Shown: positions 31,782 to 43,684 of the stretch, piece after piece | Layout of the letters: each line of letters starts with the position of its first letter | Numbering within the stretch: position 1 is the stretch's first letter | Translations under genes and position numbers: made by a program | Assembly (NCBI RefSeq): GCF_964355755.1 | Contig: NC_092671.1 | Coordinates: 19,804,001 to 19,868,000, forward strand | Length of the DNA: 64,000 nt | Origin: Antedon mediterranea | Lineage: Eukaryota; Echinodermata; Crinoidea; Comatulida; Antedonidae | Direction: 5' to 3' | The notes under the pieces: generated by a model | Told to the model about the DNA's origin: nothing | The model's database searches: none | Seen by the model: only the letters and a program-made list of their open reading frames with translations

Positions 31782-34700
31782 GTAGGTAATTTTCAATTTC
31801 CCAGTGTATTGTCAAATATGTTTAAGGTTTATGAACAACCTGATATGCCTAAACATGTCATTGATTATATATACTGTATTATATACGACAGTGCTCCGTT
31901 CAATTCAACTTTTATTTGGAAGAGTACGTAGGCTACAACTGTGTAGGTCTGGCCTACTATTATTTTCAGCTGAAACATCGTCTTCCACACCGAGAATGTT
32001 AACACAACAAATCCTGGAACAATGATAATTGCATCTGCTAATAATGTTAATCGGCCTGAAAGCATATGTATTTGAACTATGTATGAGGAAGATCAGTACC
32101 ATAATCAAACTTTTGATAACAAAAACACAATGTCGAGATTAAGGCATTCCCTGACCAGGAAGTATTGAAACAGATGCATTTTGAATGTGATGAATAATTC
32201 TTATTGTATTTCCTTTTATTAATTATGACCTATAGCTATTATAGTACAGATAGGTCGCTTCGTAGATGAACAACTACAATGTCAAAAATAGCGCAATCTT
32301 GGTTTAAATATCCAGACAGTTTATTTTGTCAATATAACAATTATGGAATATGGTGCAGTGTTAGGCCAATATAATGTATACATTTTTCGCATAAAAATGT
32401 TATTCCAGCGTCGAAATATCATCAGAGAGTATTACGTTATTCCACGTACGTACAATTACGTACGTACGTACGTGGTCAATAATGAAATGCACTGTGCTCA
32501 TTACCAAGGAAACAACAATAAGTCTAGCTTTTTTATAATTATGTTTTAAGTTTTTAAACATAAAACATGCATTAATTAACACAATAATATTTACTACCGT
32601 GCATCACTTTCATCACCACTACCACCAATGCAAATTTGATAGAAAGAAGTTCAGCACTGTTTGTAATGTTTAGGACTTGGATCTGCCACTGTCAAACCCT
32701 ACCCCCATGTCAACTTATTAAAAACATTTATATTAAAACTAGATTAAAATATACTCATTTTAAATAAAATCATTAAGAAATCTATTGATTTTTGTTATCA
32801 TGTAAAGTCTACTACAAATTATAGTCACACAAAAGAAACTAAAGTGTGTGTTTTTTTTTTAAAAGAATATTGTTCTGGGCGAGGTTACTGGGATACTGGA
32901 AAATGCAGATGTTATGCGGGTTGGAATGGTGATTCATGTAATTCAAATTGTCTACCCGGAACGTATGGTATAGGATGTATCAACTTGTGCACTTGTGGTG
33001 AAAATGCATCGTGTGATGTTTTCACAGGAAAGTGCACATGTAAAACTAACAGGTAAGACGATGCTATATTTCAATTTGCTGTCTCGGCGCTTTTAAAGTA
33101 TTGTAGCATTTTTGCTGTTAATTTGGTGCTAATTCTGAAAAATCATAATCCCCAAAATAGTTTTTACTATAGACCTATATACTCTAGTAGCTAGATCAAC
33201 TTTCGTATGCACTTTGAGGTCCAGAGAATTTGACTTCAGAAATTGGTTTAGGATGGTCAAACAATCATTATTGGCTTGGTTACACATTTTGAAAATGTGG
33301 CGAAAGGTCAAAAGGTCAGGGTGAAAGGTTATCAAACTAAACACCAATAGGTCCTTAAATCTCGACAACCACTGGTCACAGCGAGGTAATTTTGGTCTCA
33401 AATTGATCAGAAGGTATACATTTATATTCAGTCTAATGGGACATTTTAGTAAAAAATGACCGGAAATACCATTTCTGACCTTTAACCCACACCCCAGGGC
33501 ATGTATGTATCTCCGTAACTACTGGTCGTAGACACCTGAATTTGGTTTTAAATTGTTCGAAATATATATTTTGTTATTTGTTACACATTTTGAAAAATGT
33601 TACAAAAGGTCAAAGGGTCGGGGTCAAGGGTTATATAAACAAATAAATAAAGGTACTTGTATCTCGGCAACCACTGGTCGCAGCAAGTCAATTTTGGTCT
33701 CAAAATGTTCAGAAGGCATGCATTTATATTCCGTCTAATGGGGCATTTTAGTAAAAAATTATCAGAAATGCTATTTCTGACCTTTGACCCACATACCAGG
33801 GCATCTTCATATCTCTGTAAGTACTGGTCGTAGAAACTTAAATTTGGTATCAAATTGTTCGAAATATACATATTTACATTCATTGTAATAGAAAATGTGG
33901 TTAAAAGATGAACAGAAAATACTATTACTAATGTTTCAAACAAAAAACATATCTCTACACAGTAATGTTATGCAATAACTGATACCTTAAATTGTTTCAA
34001 TTTCAAGTACTAGTTATTGCTGCGAGAACATTTTGATATAAACGTCAAGCTCAACAGTTCTTTTCAGAATAGTTGCATAATAGTACTGTTGATTTTTGTT
34101 GGTGGAAATTGCCTTTTAATTCAAGTTTATTAAAAGATATCGCAGTAATTATTACAATATTTACATTCATGATGATTAAAAGAATATAAACAACATGTGT
34201 AACCTATAAACTAATAAATAGAAACGGTACCATCATAATGCAGAAAAAAGGGAGCTTTACATAGGCCTAAATGTCACAGAATTTGTTTAAGCTCACACAC
34301 ATTTAGTAAATAACCTTATTTATGTCTTTTTTTACTTGTTTGCAGTACATGTATTCAGTGTAAATATGGACTCTATGGACCATCATGTTCAATTCCATGT
34401 ATTTGTGGAGATGAATCTTGTAAATCCGATACTGGTGACTGTATTTTAAAAAGTAAACACAATATCCGCAAGTTATATTTTCTAATTAGTAAAATTCGTT
34501 CAGATACCAGTTGAATATCTTGTCAGAATTTAGACGACAACTGTCAATTTAAATATGTTGGCATGATGCCAACAGATTGAATAACAGATATATAATCAGT
34601 TGTTAATTTGTCCAAAACGAGTAACAGTAGAATAATTTAACGGTTTTAACTTTCTTTTAATGATAAATCCTTTCTATTTGACATAGGTTCAGACAATGTT

Positions 34701-37095
34701 GGTGCTGCGACAATTTCAGCTATTACGCTTGGAGTTCTTCTTGGTATTATTTTATTCATATTATGTCTTATTTTGATGTGGAATTTATGGAATCAAAAAC
34801 ATTTCTTGAAGAAATGCAGAACATTTAAACCTAGGTATTTTAGTAACAATAATTTTGTATTACTTTTTTTTAAATTACTTGTAGGTAGACCTGAACATTA
34901 TCTTTACAAACGAATTTAAAACAGTTAATTTGTAGTAAACTGAAGATAAACAAAATACTTCCCTGATTGTATTATGGCATTTAAAAAAAATTGTTGCTTT
35001 TGTGTTTTGTGTTTTTTTAATGGTCTGATGGTTTCGTTTGATACGCAATGTGTTTAAAATGTAAACGCTTATTGAGAAGATTGTTTGCGATTTAGTTGGG
35101 AAGATGAGCATTTAATTTAATGTTTTCTATATATTCTGTTAAAGTTGGTTTGGCATTCGTCAGCTCAGATCGCGTCAATATTTATTTCTTGTTCTAATGT
35201 TGCCTTCGTTGAGTAAGCTTTATTCATCATGTTTACCATTTATTAAATATGTACCAACTGGCATATTACCGACTTTTATATATCATCATAAATTTAGGAA
35301 CAATTAACTAGAACTATAATTACATTAATTATGACAATATAACAGTAGTGTTGGAAATGTAAGTTACAAACACAGCATATTATTATTGATATTATCATTC
35401 TTTTCTCTACAAAAATTGCGTCCATTGTCGACGAATATATATGTATTAAAAACAATAATATTAACAAATGTGTCCAGTCTCTTTAATCTTTCATTTAATT
35501 ATTTTGTTTTATTTCAGGGAACAAGAAGATATTGAAGACACGTTGAACGATTTTGATATCATTTATGAATTTGGATCTGGTAAGTTGTAACTGAACAGAG
35601 TACATACCCTTGTAATATATATTATGTAGAGATGCAGTAGGTTAATGAATTACTTAATCTTTGGCAATTTAAACTGTAATAGCTATTATTTTTTAACCTA
35701 AATAGATTTAAATTATTTGGTTCAGGTCGTAATAGTATTGATACTGACGTTGGTTCAATAACATCTAGTAATAAAATGTTTCCAACTCGAGTAGTGCAGG
35801 AACGAGAGCTTCCTGGAATACCAGAAGAAGACGAAGGAGTTAGTGGAGGTCAAGTTCAATCTGAAAATGTTGACGACAATGAACTAGATCGTGTAGAACA
35901 TTGGCAATGTGAAAAGCCTGTAAATAGTTCAGGATCGATTAGTTTGTCCGTAAAAGCAGTACATGGTTCTGTGAGATCAAATGTTGATATACACACTGAG
36001 CCCAAAGCTACGAAAGCGTCACCACATAAACTTAACAGTAGTGAGATTCCGCGAAACATAAACGATGATTCTACTAGTTTTGAATATCATATAAATGGTG
36101 ATTTGGAAAGAGCTTTGCTTTCAGAAGATTACATGGAACTCAGAAGATCAATCGAAAATTTGACTGCGGTTATTTCACAAATTCCATTAGCTGTTTCACA
36201 AGGTTCTTCGTGTAGTGTCTCACTTGTTGGAAGAAGTGATTCTTCAAGTGATCAAGACGAATACTTGTTTAGGAGTGTTCCAAGTATCAATGTAAGTGAT
36301 CAATTTGATGAGATGAATATCAGTGGTTCTGAGGAAATAGAGAGTAAGTCTGGAAAAAGAAAAAGGAAACGAACCTCAGTTCATAATTATCTTTCTGTTA
36401 ACACTGGAAATTTGTCTACGAGTTCAGATGAAGAACCTGCAACGGTATATGACAACACTTTAGACGTTGCTTTTAACATCGACACTTCTGGAAATGAAAG
36501 CGATTCAAAAGGCTATAACAAAGTCGATAGAACAAAGCGTTCATATAGTCGAGAAATAGCGGAAAGTGAAAATGAATACGATTCTTTACAAATTTCCGTT
36601 GGTCATAGTTCATCGCTTGATAAAGTGTATACACAACCACGTAATGAACAGCCAAAAGATGAATGCGATTCAAACTATCTAGAAACAAAAGTTGTAAATC
36701 TAAATAAACTTCATCTAACAAATGAAGTCAGTGGACAGAAAATAAACATAGATGACCAATATTTACAAGTGAGAATTACTGAAAATAACAAGGAAAGCAA
36801 TGCCGCCAAGTCTAATATTGAACTTGAATCAAAATATCTGGAAACAATTCCATTTATAAAGAAACAAAATCAATCTGTAAAGAAACTAGAAAAAAATGAA
36901 AACAAGGAATTCTTAAAAAGTCATTCTACTGAAGAAGTGCATTCCAGATCATCAGATTTAAAAATCACGAATGAACCTGAATCAGCCTTTACTTTGGAAA
37001 AGTTAGAAAATTCAAAAAAAGATCAGAAACAATCAATCACCATCGAGATGAAGTCTAAAATTCCAATAAGAGTCAACAAAAAGTATTCTATTTAA
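31671..37095 (+). CDS. EGF-repeat single-pass receptor, 3' six exons
   Basis: Six exons share phase and GT-AG borders: 31671-31781, 32866-33052, 34346-34452, 34687-34834, 35518-35579 and 35726-37095. They encode about 660 residues of a protein whose N-terminus lies upstream. Order: an unrecognised extracellular segment, then EGF-like repeats of the MEGF/scavenger-receptor type (CLPGTYGIGC, CKYGLYGPSC), a transmembrane helix with a basic stop (KHFLKKCRTFKPR), and a cytoplasmic region of about 500 residues rich in Ser, Glu and Asn with no kinase or other known fold. The tail has possible phosphotyrosine sites (NEYDSLQI, SNYLETK, SKYLETI, DQYLQVR). Signalling or engulfment-receptor roles known for MEGF-like proteins are possible, but no orthology is claimed. 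Poly(A) signals are at 37306 and 37326. Confidence 0.8.
32866..33052 (+). CDS. EGF receptor exon: EGF-like repeats
   Basis: T-rich acceptor and donor ACAG|GTAAGA. It encodes CSGRGYWDTGKCRCYAGWNG, CLPGTYGIGC and CGENASCDVFTGKCTCK, which are laminin/MEGF-type EGF spacings. Confidence 0.85.
33180..33950. repeat. intronic tandem repeat, period about 303 bp
   Basis: Two and a half diverged copies. ATCTCG(A/G)CAACCACTGGTC recurs at about 33358 and 33661, with TTACACATTTTGAAAA before each. It lies inside the intron between the EGF exons. Confidence 0.7.
34346..34452 (+). CDS. EGF receptor exon: last EGF-like repeat
   Basis: Acceptor TTGTTTGCAG. It encodes CIQCKYGLYGPSC and CGDESCKSDTGDC. The donor is AAAA|GTAAAC, phase 1. 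Confidence 0.8.
34687..34834 (+). CDS. EGF receptor exon: transmembrane helix
   Basis: Encodes SDNVGAATISAITLGVLLGI followed by ILFILCLILMW and a basic juxtamembrane stretch. Donor CTAG|GTATTT. Confidence 0.85.
35518..35579 (+). CDS. EGF receptor exon: juxtamembrane acidic segment
   Basis: 62-nt exon, acceptor TTATTTCAG and donor TCTG|GTAAGT. It encodes EQEDIEDTLNDFDIIYEFGS. Confidence 0.8.
35726..37095 (+). CDS. EGF receptor last exon: cytoplasmic tail
   Basis: 1370-nt exon after TTGGTTCAG, open for 456 codons to TAA. Serine-rich and acidic, with a basic patch KSGKRKRKRTS and repeated YLET motifs. No recognised fold, so it is probably disordered. Confidence 0.85.
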
Positions 37096-37305
37096 GATCA
37101 AACTTTTATTTTATAATGAGTTTATAGAGAGTTTTTTTTTTAAAGTTAGTTTAATAATAATTGGTCACGACAGTATTTAAAAGAAACGTTGAAATAATAG
37201 TAATTACAATGCTTTAGGTTTCCTGTAAATAATGTGATTTTGATAATTATACAGTTTTATAAAATAATATGAAATCGTTGTAAAATATAGATATGTAATT
37301 TAAAT

Positions 37306-37331
37306 AATAAAGTTAAAAATACTGTAATAAA
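37306..37331 (+). promoter_or_regulatory. poly(A) signals of the EGF receptor gene
   Basis: AATAAA at 37306-37311 and again at 37326-37331, about 210-235 nt after the stop codon. Confidence 0.6.
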
Positions 37332-39084
37332 GTGTTAAATTAGTAATTATTGCATTATCCGTGCATACAACGCTGCGATGTTCAAGACAGATTATGTACT
37401 TATTGTGAATAGAATGATTTTTACCCAAGCTTATTAAGCATAAACACCTGTTAGGGCCAGGGATTGGGAAAAATGATAGTTAGTATTTTAATTTTGTTTA
37501 TGAAGTCACAGTTATTATCCGAAACTCACAAAATTGAACTCAATGATCTATGATCAAAATCTTACGTAAAGGCAGAGAAGAGTGAATTTCACTCTTCCTT
37601 GTTAAAGGTCAAAATCTACAAAATACTATTTTAGCCTAAATATTCGCCTACAGGCTACACGTTTTATCTGAATCTCCCCACAACATCTGGGGTGGTTACA
37701 TTTTGAGGACAGTATGATTGGAAGTCAAGGTCGCAATCCAAAACTAGGATTATATTATAATATCACATGCATTGAATAATGAAATCGAGTTGTTTAAGGA
37801 ACTAGAGAAATGTAGTGGTGTGATGTACGCAAAATAACTATGTTATATACTGTAACATGGTTTATTAAATCAACTTTTTATTTATTAGGTAGAAACACCA
37901 CCACTGGTTGATATTCTTTGATTTTCCTTTACATATAACATTATATAACAAATCCGATGTAATGCTGCTGCACATGTCTTCTGGTACCACAAAGAGCTAC
38001 TTACTGTAGTGCCAATAAGAGTCTTGAAAAGTTATAAACACACAAGTTTATAGATGAAAATTTAAGCTTTATTAGTAAATACAAATTGCAAGTAAAATAT
38101 CAAAAATCATTAGTGCTATAAACCTTCTAAAAAAGTGTTATCATACCATTTTACTTCTCATCTGTAATTTTAAAAGAGTCGGGGGGGGGGGGGAGAATTG
38201 TTTATTGTTGTCTATGCAGTACATTTTTTCTACTACATGCAAAATTACCTTTCAATATAGCCACATTTTTTCTTCTTTTCTAAATGCCCCACTTTTCCTC
38301 TATAGGATGTTTGTTCGTTATTATACAATATGTTTATTGCACGCGTTCATATGGGGTATTAATGTCAATGACCGCATTAAACTATATTTTAAAAAAATCC
38401 TCGGGTGCAGGGGTCGAGGTATTGGATGAGTTGCTGGGGCTAGGGTAGCGGTATCAAAATGACCAGAATTATACTAGGAAGGTTGTAACTATTTGAATCA
38501 CTCTGTTCGAGGTGAGTAATGAAGTATAACAATTACCAAAATCGTACTGAGAATGTTTTAAATCTCATTTTAAAACCGGCACGGATGGATTGTGGGGAGT
38601 AATGGGATACCAACAAAACCAAATTTTTGTTCGGGGAATGTGTAGTGTGGTGTTGTGTTGACAGGTTTCTTCTAGTAATTTACAAATCTCTCATGAGAAC
38701 CGGGAAATACATAACACTAATCAACATAATGCATGTACTGTATTTCAGAAGAAGGCACTTATTTGTTTATATTGCCTCAAAAATGAATTGTGTAAAAAAA
38801 ATGTTGGTATTTCAATTGAAAATCAGGACAAATTACCATCTTTCAATTATTTTGTTCCATACATTTGAATCTCAACATATAATAAAATTGCTTTCATTGC
38901 ACAGTCGAAATACAAATTGAGAGGATATAAGAGATAAAATGAGATGCCTCGATGCATAAATAACAATTCATTATTCATTTAAGATAGGCCTAATTCAAAT
39001 TAGGCAAAAATAATTAGTTAAAATTCTAATTATAATGCTTATATTAAACTAGAAATTGCAAAGCGCAAGTGAGTGATTCAATGA
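37332..39084. other. intergenic DNA
   Basis: No gene seen. It holds a G14 run at about 38180-38193 and a small hairpin (GAAGAGTGA) near 37578. Confidence 0.5.
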
Positions 39085-39315
39085 CGCCGAAAGTGGAGTT
39101 GTGGTTTGGTGGTTATGATGCTTGGCTACCACTCTAAGGGTTTTGGCTTTAAGTCCCGTCACATGTCAGGACACAATTACAACTCCACTCTCTAAGACTT
39201 TGTTTATGTAGAGCATCTTGTGTATATGTTTGTCTTGTGAACATCTGAGGGTCCCTAATGATCGGCAATTGCTGGATGGATCACCCTCATTAAATATGGT
39301 TTAAAAAAATTAGAA
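39085..39315 (+). mobile_element. tRNA-derived SINE
   Basis: Head with A box-like GTGGTTTGGTGGTTATGATG and B box-like GGCTTTAAGTCCC, in tRNA-like spacing. A body with GAGGGTCCCTAATGATCGG follows, and an A-rich tail after TTAAATATGGTTT. No product. Confidence 0.6.
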
Positions 39316-41974
39316 TATTAGAACTACCAAGGATTATACATAACAGTATATAATCGTTTCCTGCAGAAGTTCATTTCACTCGCAGAGAGCAAACGACGTA
39401 AAATTTAAAGCCACTAGACCTAAGGTCACAAACTACATTTTATGTGAAAAGTAAATACTATATGAACCTATTGCGATAATTTTTTCTGTCCGTTAAAAGG
39501 TGAAAAATAAGTCGATTCTAATAGTTTAAGAGGCCCGCTATAAATACCAGAATGCACCACGCGCGGATTGATATTTCATTATTTTTTATGCACTCACTTT
39601 CGAACGATCGTGAAAAGGGTAAACAAATAAAAGAACCGTAAATTTTCAGCGAAAATAACAGGCCTCCAATTTATATATAGCAGATTTTGCAATAACAACG
39701 TCAGGCCTAGCGTGCCTACGATGTTAGTAGGCGCTACTACGTAACTGCTCAGCTAGGCCTACAAAACTAAGCCTAAGCCTAGACCCTCTACGAAAGAAAA
39801 TTTGAATCCGGGATGATTCGGCCCGGAGACGATTCGGTCCAAGACGATTTGGCCCACTCCCACTTTGTCTCACTGTAGACCAAATTCATATTCATTTTTG
39901 TGAAAGGTGTTTAACAATCCGCATTTTATTAATATTGACAATGTTGACAACGTAATTTTATAATCAATTTATTACTTTGTTTATGTCGTGCATTTGCCAA
40001 GCGGCCAACAGAGGGCGTTTGGGGAAAAAGCTTATTTTATGCTTATAAAATGCATATCAAAGCCGATAAATTTAAGTGTTCCGAATCGTTTAATTATAGG
40101 TAGTGCGTTGTTTCTCTTTTTTTACGATGCTGCTCTAGCCCGCTACGTCACAAGAGATGACGTAATCCGATATAAAGCAAGCAGCAGTTTTAGTACTGAG
40201 GGACTGACATTTTTGCGAAAATGAAAACTCCACTATAATTTAGCTGCTAGACCCAAAAAATGTCTGGGAAAAGAGTCTAACGGTTGAATGACAAATCCCA
40301 AAGCATTTCTGGTATTTATGAGTACTGTAAATCAAAACAGTCCATGAAAGTTTTTGTTTGTACTATGGAACTATAATTATAGTTCCATGTTTGTACTAAA
40401 GTGACAGAAATTGAGTCTGTATTTCATATCAAAGTTATTCACTTCTGTAACAAAAAAATAATATTTATACACATATAAAAAGAGAAAAGAAACGTTTAAT
40501 TATAACTATTATGTGACAATAAAATGACACATTTAAAATCAAATTTGAAATAAAATATATTTTTCAGAGGGACAATATATCTTTAAAACTGTTACGTCAA
40601 TAAGCGAGCAGTGTTTTTTGTAAAAAATATTTCTTGTTTAATCATACTTAACCATAAAACGTACATTTAAGACAAGGAATGACCTGGTTTAATGTTTTTA
40701 AAGGTGTATATGCATTATTGTTACAAAATGTCAAAAATTGAAATTAAATCATTAACCTAGGCCATTTTTCGGACCTGACAAGTAGCCTAATGAAGCGTGA
40801 TGCGCACGGGAAGTCAAAATGCTGTTAAGAATAATATAAATAGTTCCAAACTTTGTCGATAATAAATGTATTATAGGAACAAGGCCATATAGATGGCTGC
40901 AGTCGCATGCTCAAGAGTGTTTACTGACCAACCGACCGACCAACTGACCGATTAACCAACAGAAATTGCTGAACATGTATAAAAATGTTGAAAAAAACAT
41001 ATTTTTTATCTTTTTTATTTACACGTGCGTAGCCTGTCACTTTTGACGTGCTCGTATAACGTAATTTCGAGTTGAAAAGTAAATCAAATATGATGATATT
41101 ATTAAAGAAAGGTTGTAAAACACAAATCGAGCAAAAAAAGTGTATACTAACATTTACCGCGCAGTGCGCGTGCAAAAATCTGCGCACTCATGGCAATTTT
41201 TTAAATGCTTAAAATTGCCTTAAACGTTGTCTTATTTCATCGAGAAAAAAAATGAAAATTTTAAGCGCGCGTACGCATGCGTTAAATGCGCTACGCACGT
41301 AATTGTATTGCCATATGATGATTTATGCCATGAAATTTATGAGTACCAAATTTTATTTAATTGCAGTCATGCTTGTGAAGATATGGTTATAACAAACGTG
41401 ATTTCGTTAAATCGTGCGTAGACCGCGATTGCGCAACGTGAAAACATAACCAAATTGATTCCTGGCCATAAGGAATATACTGTGAAAAATTGACTTAGCT
41501 AGATGAAACTGATATCAAGACAAGGCCATATACAAGTTAGTGTTTACCGACCGACCGACATAGTGAGCTGTAGAGTCGCGTTGCACGCGACTAAAAATAA
41601 AAATTACGTAATTGAAATTACTTTAAATATCTTAATTAAAAACAAATACCTATAAATAGTAAATGTTGCATGTTAATTAAAAGATTCAACTGATTTTCGA
41701 TTTTATTTTCGATGTAAAAACAAACAATCAACAAAAGCAAAGATGATAATGCGTAGAAGAGGCGAGGCCACTAAAATGTCATAATTTAGCAGCAATCGTT
41801 TTTCATTTTCAAAACGTTGTTGTACTTTAGACCACTGTCATCATCTGTTGAAGAGATAGAAATTATAATATAATGATATAAAACCATACCTTATTATTTT
41901 AATAATGATTATGTTTGTAGATAAATGCGCATATGACCAATAAGAAACCAAAATCCATAAACATAGTGTACACA
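39316..41974. repeat. block of interspersed repeats
   Basis: Several stretches match other parts of the window: 39720-39800 and 40600-40760 (inverse of 6605-6840), 40228-40300 (inverse of 1305-1385), 40880-40960 and 41520-41590 (like 21320-21415), and 41375-41450 (like 2460-2530). The unit order differs between copies. No gene was found; open frames here are short and without domains. Confidence 0.55.
40356..40397. repeat. mini-palindrome with 9-bp direct repeats
   Basis: A perfect 24-bp palindrome (40365-40388, arm ATGGAACTATAA) is flanked by GTTTGTACT at 40356-40364 and 40389-40397. Confidence 0.8.
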
Positions 41975-43124
41975 AGACCGGCAAACCAGAGACATTTGGT
42001 TAGATGAACTAGGTAGCAATATCTAACTATAATGGTGTGGAGGGTTACCTAAAGTCAATAAAAATGGGGTACCCCCGCTGCGTATGGACGTGGGGGACCC
42101 CGAAATGTGCTACAAAAATCGGTACCAGTTAGATGAGAGAGATACCACCTAATTTCATCACCATGAGATGCCCATTGACATCCTCATACAAGTGTTATGC
42201 TTGCCATCATTTTAATTTGGGGTGGGGGGATAAGGGGCTGTCAGGTTTAAGGCAGTGTAGTAGAGGACTGTAACTCTACAGTAGGTCTTTTGGTATTCCT
42301 TACAATGTGTCATATAACATTGGTTGCTGGTGGTATCGGCAATTATTTGTGGGGGTCTCTATTTTATTTTTAGCAGGATTTGTCAGGACCAAGGGAGTGC
42401 CTAGGTGGTCTGTAATAAGGCATTTGCTATCCTTACAATGTGCCAGATCATATGATATTGTTTGCTGGTGGTATCTACAATATCTAAGATAGCTAGTTGG
42501 GGGTGGGGACTGGATGTGGGAGGGGTGTCTCTAGTCAAACTTTATCGGTGTCTGTCAGGGCCAAGTGTATAAGTGGTCTGTGATAGGTCATTTGGTATTT
42601 CTTACAATGTGGTAAATGATATAATATTGATTGCTGGTGGTATCTACAATATATAAGATAGCCAAGTTGGGGGAAGATAGGGTCTCTAGTCAAATTTTAG
42701 GATGTCTGGTACTTGCGATGCAGTGGAAAATTAGTCTGTTGTTACCCATTAGGTATTGTATGAACTCTTTTTCATTTGGCATTACTGTATTTGTGAGTGT
42801 TACCTATGCTATCCTCCTTTTTTAAGCCCTCTGTATAGGGGTCTGGCGGGCCTATTGCAGCGGATAAAATGTCTGTCGTTTGTGATTTTGGTATGAGGAT
42901 GTCAATAGGCATCTCATGGTGGTGACATTTAATAGGTGGTATTTCTCTCGTCTCTCTGGTACCATTTATTGCTAAGCACCTTTCGTGGTCCCCCGGTCTA
43001 TACGCAGCGGTGTGTGTGTGTGGGGGGGGGGGGGGTACTCGGCAGACTTTCTTTGAATTCAAGTAACCCCCTAAACACTTACATATTCAGATATTGGTAC
43101 TTAGGTCATCTAACCAAATGTCTC
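41975..43124. mobile_element. fold-back element, copy 2
   Basis: Left arm 41975-42190 and inverted right arm about 42835-43124; both end in the AGACATTTGGTTAGATGA region. The interior (42190-42830) is a minisatellite of about 170-bp units holding GCTGGTGGTATCTACAATAT. Same family as 2537-6407, but without a nested insertion. A G-run of 14 and a TG repeat lie at about 43010-43035. The right tip stops short of the outer AGACCGGCA sequence seen at the left tip. Confidence 0.75.
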
Positions 43125-43289
43125 GTGATACACATATCGAACAAAAAATTACAATTAATTGTATTAAAATATCAAAAGATACTGTATGAAAATACACCGG
43201 GATAATATAATGTATTTGCAGCGAAATACCAAGCAATAAACTGGCAGGAAACTTAATTCCATACTGAACACGGCAATATAAAGTAACAA

Positions 43290-43684
43290 TTATCTCATGT
43301 CACTTATAAATCGAAGTGCCGGAAACGCGTTTACAAGCGCTATTCGGTAATTGTGATTGGGCGAATTACTTACGAATGGGTTACATTGTGTACCGAACCA
43401 ATTGAAATTGATAAGTGCCTTACCCAGTCGTAGACTGATGTACCTAAATGTTTTAGTGAAAAAAAACCCGAATAACTCACACAGCCAGTTGTCCTCACTA
43501 GTTCCAACAGTCTTGAAGTCCGGCAAACTTTTTGTGATCGAGTCCCAGGTATCTTTACTGATAAACTCCCACGATGCACCATAATCCTTACTACGCATGT
43601 AACTGCGCATATCCATGTGAATGCCATAGATATGTCCTATGGGTTGGTTGGAACCAAGGACATTGTGCAGGTACATTGGCAGAG
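43290..43684 (-). CDS. lectin gene exon 10: C-terminal exon with an Asp-box
   Basis: 395 nt, acceptor CTTCATTAG, open to the stop at 43290. It encodes ALPMYLHNVLGSNQPIGHIY and SKDYGASWEFISKDTWDSI; S-x-D-x-G-x-S-W fits the BNR/Asp-box of beta-propellers. The last 60 residues could include intron read-through (a GTGAGT lies near 43482), so the true end is uncertain. Confidence 0.6.

Noticed and set aside
43010-43035. G-run as a G-quadruplex or regulatory element
   Set aside because: A homopolymer next to a TG repeat at a fold-back arm; nothing shows function.
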